DNA from: JAXMCK01 sp046349395
GTDB taxonomy: Bacteria > Pseudomonadota > Alphaproteobacteria > Geminicoccales > Geminicoccaceae
Assembly (NCBI GenBank): GCA_046349395.1
Contig: JAXMCK010000006.1
Span: 682,001 to 746,000, forward strand
Length of the DNA stretch: 64,000 nucleotides
Reading direction: 5' to 3'
Every line of letters starts with the position of its first letter. Within the stretch, counting starts at the first letter, position 1. Positions 61,352-64,000 of this stretch are shown here, in pieces. The notes below the pieces were generated by a model, which worked only from the letters and a program-made list of their open reading frames with translations, made no database searches and had not been told where the DNA came from. The position numbers were made by a program, and so were the translations under genes.

Positions 61352-62078
61352 AGCGCGTTTGCTCGAGGCTCTGGATGGCCTCGACCGAAACCTGGAGGTC
61401 TGGTGGCGCGACGACGATGCGGGCCGGCCCTCGTCACGGCTGGCGCGCCTCCGCTCGATCGCAGCCGAACGGGTGATCGCTGTCGGGCTTGCCGTGGTGC
61501 CGGCCTGGCTCGAGCCGTCGGTGATCGGTGACCTCTCCGAAGATCCGAATGTCGCCATCCTCCAGCACGGCTGGGCCCACGAGAACCATGCACGGGCGGG
61601 CGACAAGAAGATCGAGCTTGGTGGGGTCGCTGATCTGGGCGCGCTCACCGATCGCCTAGGCGCGGGTTTTCGCGTCCTCGACGATCGCTTCGGCCACAAG
61701 TTCCTGCGCGTCCTGGTCCCTCCGTGGAACCGGATCTCCGCGGAGATCACACCCTTATTGGGGGACCTGGGCTTCGTCGGCCTGTCGACTTTCGGCAAGG
61801 AACAGCCGTCGGCGGATCCTCGCGTCCGCTGGGTCAACACGCATCTCGATCTGGTGCATTGGGGCGCGAATCCGATTCCTCTGACCTTCGACGAGAGCGT
61901 GACGCGATTGACGGATCTGCTTCTGAACCGACGGTTGTGGCGGATCGGTCTCCTGACCCACCATCTCGTGATGGACGACGCGGCGTTCCTCGCACTCGAC
62001 CGGCTTCTCGGTCTGTTGCTAGATCATCCCCGCGTGGTGTGGAGGGCGCCCCACGAGCTGTTCGGCATGCCGCCATGA
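61341..62078 (+). CDS. Polysaccharide deacetylase-like protein, cytosolic
   Basis: Protein of 245 residues from ATG 61341. The NodB-type pattern is reduced: WWRDDDAG (possible catalytic/metal Asp pair), LQHGWAHENHA (metal histidines), and LVPPWNR. There is no export signal or membrane helix, which is unusual for a polymer deacetylase. It would act on a cytosolic sugar intermediate if active. Overlaps join it to the GT28-like gene and to the ABC gene after it. Confidence 0.78.
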   Translation: MAAEARLLEALDGLDRNLEVWWRDDDAGRPSSRLARLRSIAAERVIAVGLAVVPAWLEPSVIGDLSEDPNVAILQHGWAHENHARAGDKKIELGGVADLGALTDRLGAGFRVLDDRFGHKFLRVLVPPWNRISAEITPLLGDLGFVGLSTFGKEQPSADPRVRWVNTHLDLVHWGANPIPLTFDESVTRLTDLLLNRRLWRIGLLTHHLVMDDAAFLALDRLLGLLLDHPRVVWRAPHELFGMPP

Positions 62079-63943
62079 CGACACCGCCAATTCTCGCTCT
62101 GCGCGATCTTCGGGTGTCGTTCAAGGCGGACGAGGGCGTCGTTCGGGCGGTCGACGGGGTATCGTTCGACGTACCGCCGAACCGTACCGTGGCGGTCGTC
62201 GGCGAGAGCGGCTCCGGCAAGACCGTTATCTCGCAGGCGATCTTGGGCATCCTGCCGCGCAATGCCTCGATCACCAGCGGCTCGATATGGTTCCAGGATC
62301 CCGCCCCCGGAAAGGGGACGGTCGATCTGGCCCAGCTGCCGCAGGATGGTCCGGAGCGTCGTGCGATCCGCGGCGGCCGAATCTCCATCATCTTTCAGGA
62401 GCCGATGAGCTCGCTGTCGCCGCTGCACACGATCGGTGATCAGATTTCCGAGGCTCTCGTCCTGCACCGTGGCGCCTCGCGCTCGGAAGCGATCGAGAAG
62501 ACCCGCGCCATGCTCGGTCGCGTGGGGTTTGCAGCACCCGGCAGTGCCGTCCAGGCGTACCCGTTCGAACTATCCGGCGGCTTGCGGCAACGCGCGATGA
62601 TCGCGATGGCCCTCGTCTGCGGCCCGGCGCTCCTGATCGCGGACGAGCCCACCACCGCCCTCGACGTCACCATCCAGGCGCAGATCCTGAAGCTGATGAA
62701 GGACCTGCAGGCCGAGTTCGGCATGGCGATCCTGTTCATCACGCACGACCTGGGTGTGGTCGCCAACGTCGCGGACGAGGTCGTCGTCCTCTATCGCGGT
62801 CGCGTTATGGAGCGCGGGCCGGTGGAGCAGATCCTCGAAGCGCCCGAGCACCCTTACCTGAAGGCCCTTCTGGCGGCGGTGCCGCGGCTGCACACGGACC
62901 GGACACGGCGACTTGCTGCCTTGCGGGAGGTGAAGGTCGGGGCGGCGCTCAGTTCGGAAGGCGCCCATCGTGCGCAGGCCGCGAGCGACCGCCAGAACGG
63001 CACGCCGCTGCTCGATGTCCAGGGGTTGCGGAAGACCTTCGTCTCTCGACGGAGCGGGATGGGTAGCAACGGCGAGCGCATCATCGTGGCGGTCGACGAT
63101 GTGAGCTTCCGCCTGCGTCGCGGCGAGAGTTTCGCCATCGTCGGAGAGAGCGGATCCGGCAAGACGACCGTCAGCAAGATGATCATGCGCGGCGTCCAGC
63201 CCGACGCCGGCGAGGTCGTGTTTCACGGCACGGACGGCCCCGTGGATGTGCTGGCGCTCGGCGAGGACGAGCTGCAGAAGTTTCGGCCGCATGTTCAATA
63301 CATGTTCCAGGACCCGTTCAGCTCGCTGAACCCCCGCATGACGGTTGCGGACATCGTCACCGAGCCCATGGTCATTCACGGCATCGGCACATCCGCGGAG
63401 CGACTGGACCGAGCGAAGCGACTGCTCGCCGCCGTGGGCCTGGATGTCCGGCACCTGCGCCGCTACCCCCACAGCTTTTCGGGGGGCCAGCGACAACGCA
63501 TCGGGATCGCCCGAGCGTTGGCGCTCGAGCCCGAGATCCTCATCTGCGACGAGCCGGTCTCAGCACTGGACGTCTCGGTCCAGGCGCAGATCCTCAACCT
63601 GCTCCGCGATCTGCAGAGCGAGCTCGGGCTCACCTACCTGTTCATCTCGCACAATCTGGCGGTCGTGAAGTACGTCGCCGAGCGCGTGGGCGTGATGTGC
63701 GCGGGCCGAATGGTGGAACTGGCACCAACGGACACCCTCTTCGCCAACCCCCGCCATCCCTACACGCGTGCCCTGCTGGCCGCTGTCCCCGAGCCGGATC
63801 TGGCCAATCCGCTGGATCTGACGGCCCTGATGGCGGGACGCGCCTCGGAGCCAGGCTTGTGGCCCGATCCCTATTGTCTCACCGACGACTCCGGCCGGTT
63901 CGTCGAGGTCGACACCGGGCATTTCGTCCGACTACAAGCCTGA
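62075..63943 (+). CDS. Dipeptide/oligopeptide ABC transporter, fused double ATPase (DppD-DppF type)
   Basis: Fusion of two ABC ATPases, 622 residues, as in GsiA or YejF. Domain 1 has Walker A GESGSGKTVIS, signature LSGGLRQRAMIAMAL and Walker B LIADEPTTALD. Domain 2 repeats them as GESGSGKTTVS, FSGGQRQRIGIARAL and LICDEPVSALD. Each half carries the oligopeptide C-terminal motif HPYLKALLAAVP / HPYTRALLAAVP. The ATG overlaps the deacetylase stop (ATGA). Permease genes are expected beyond the window. Confidence 0.93.
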   Translation: MTTPPILALRDLRVSFKADEGVVRAVDGVSFDVPPNRTVAVVGESGSGKTVISQAILGILPRNASITSGSIWFQDPAPGKGTVDLAQLPQDGPERRAIRGGRISIIFQEPMSSLSPLHTIGDQISEALVLHRGASRSEAIEKTRAMLGRVGFAAPGSAVQAYPFELSGGLRQRAMIAMALVCGPALLIADEPTTALDVTIQAQILKLMKDLQAEFGMAILFITHDLGVVANVADEVVVLYRGRVMERGPVEQILEAPEHPYLKALLAAVPRLHTDRTRRLAALREVKVGAALSSEGAHRAQAASDRQNGTPLLDVQGLRKTFVSRRSGMGSNGERIIVAVDDVSFRLRRGESFAIVGESGSGKTTVSKMIMRGVQPDAGEVVFHGTDGPVDVLALGEDELQKFRPHVQYMFQDPFSSLNPRMTVADIVTEPMVIHGIGTSAERLDRAKRLLAAVGLDVRHLRRYPHSFSGGQRQRIGIARALALEPEILICDEPVSALDVSVQAQILNLLRDLQSELGLTYLFISHNLAVVKYVAERVGVMCAGRMVELAPTDTLFANPRHPYTRALLAAVPEPDLANPLDLTALMAGRASEPGLWPDPYCLTDDSGRFVEVDTGHFVRLQA

Positions 63944-63964
63944 CGGGATCAAGGGAGGACAACG

Positions 63965-64000
63965 ATGCGACGCGCGATCATCGCCGTTCTGGCCACGCTC
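63965..64000 (+). CDS. Start of a secreted protein, probably ABC substrate-binding protein (truncated)
   Basis: Only the first 12 codons are in the window (MRRAIIAVLATL). This is a basic then hydrophobic stretch typical of a signal peptide. A strong AAGGGAGGA site lies just before the ATG. Behind a dipeptide-type ATPase the natural guess is the periplasmic binding protein; the sequence alone cannot confirm it. Confidence 0.6.
   Translation, partial: MRRAIIAVLATL

Noticed and set aside
56039..63943. Region tested as a possible defence island (glycosyltransferases, phosphatase, ATPases)
   Set aside because: Every gene fits ordinary sugar or transport families; there are no nucleases, toxin pairs or other defence signatures.

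Overview
The window is GC-rich (about two thirds G+C by eye) chromosomal DNA of an alphaproteobacterium. The evidence is the alpha-type flagellar regulator FliX divergent from flgI, an EipB (DUF1849) envelope protein, a DUF6489 gene coupled to mnmE, ccoGHIS, and a parB-parA-rsmG-mnmG block with two perfect parS sites. I would guess Rhodospirillales or a relative, but cannot prove the order. Coding density is very high, and many genes are joined by 1-4 nt stop/start overlaps (ATGA, GTGA, TTGA). I see no rRNA, tRNA, CRISPR array or insertion sequence.

Layout. 1-8.5 kb: end of plsY, a convergent methyltransferase, then dprA, topA, rnr, an MFS transporter and rpmG with its own promoter and terminator. 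8.8-14.2 kb: a secreted two-domain OmpA-fold protein that seems to use a CTG start, a ROK fructokinase, eipB, a 2-hydroxyacid dehydrogenase and an M20 amidohydrolase. 14.1-21.4 kb: a nine-gene minus-strand thiamine salvage operon behind a TPP riboswitch (thiM2-thiE2-thiD-TRAP binding protein-thiZ-thiX-thiY-thiM1-thiE1). 21.5-28.7 kb: a DegP/DegQ protease, then flagellar genes fliW, flgL, flgK, a flgN-like gene, flgJ (rod-binding domain only) and flgI on the minus strand, with fliX divergent. A sigma-54 promoter and a distal dyad lie upstream of flgI.

28.8-34.2 kb: ccoG-ccoH-ccoI-ccoS for cytochrome oxidase assembly, followed by an overlapping MCE-domain protein. 34.2-39.3 kb: pepF coupled to an ABC1 kinase, and a long-chain acyl-CoA synthetase. 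39.3-48 kb: the chromosome segregation / tRNA modification block, in which a Na+/H+ antiporter with a cyclic-nucleotide-binding domain sits between mnmG and mnmE. 48-52.7 kb: a DUF255 thioredoxin-domain protein, quinone oxidoreductase, KDG-type kinase and a CpdA-like phosphodiesterase.

52.7-55.9 kb: an isolated phage-like module (tailspike-like beta-helix protein plus two small proteins). Downstream of it is a 226-nt gap with an FNR/FixK-type box, three hairpins and a strong terminator, which looks like a small RNA gene. 56-62 kb: a tightly coupled glycan cluster (four glycosyltransferases, a histidine phosphatase and a cytosolic polysaccharide deacetylase-like protein) that runs by overlap into a dipeptide-type ABC transporter double ATPase and the start of a probable substrate-binding protein.

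The points most worth following up are the TPP aptamer whose P1 helix contains the start codon, the FNR-box small RNA candidate, the orphan spike beside the glycan cluster, parA lacking any standard start codon, and the sigma-54/FlbD-like control region of flgI.
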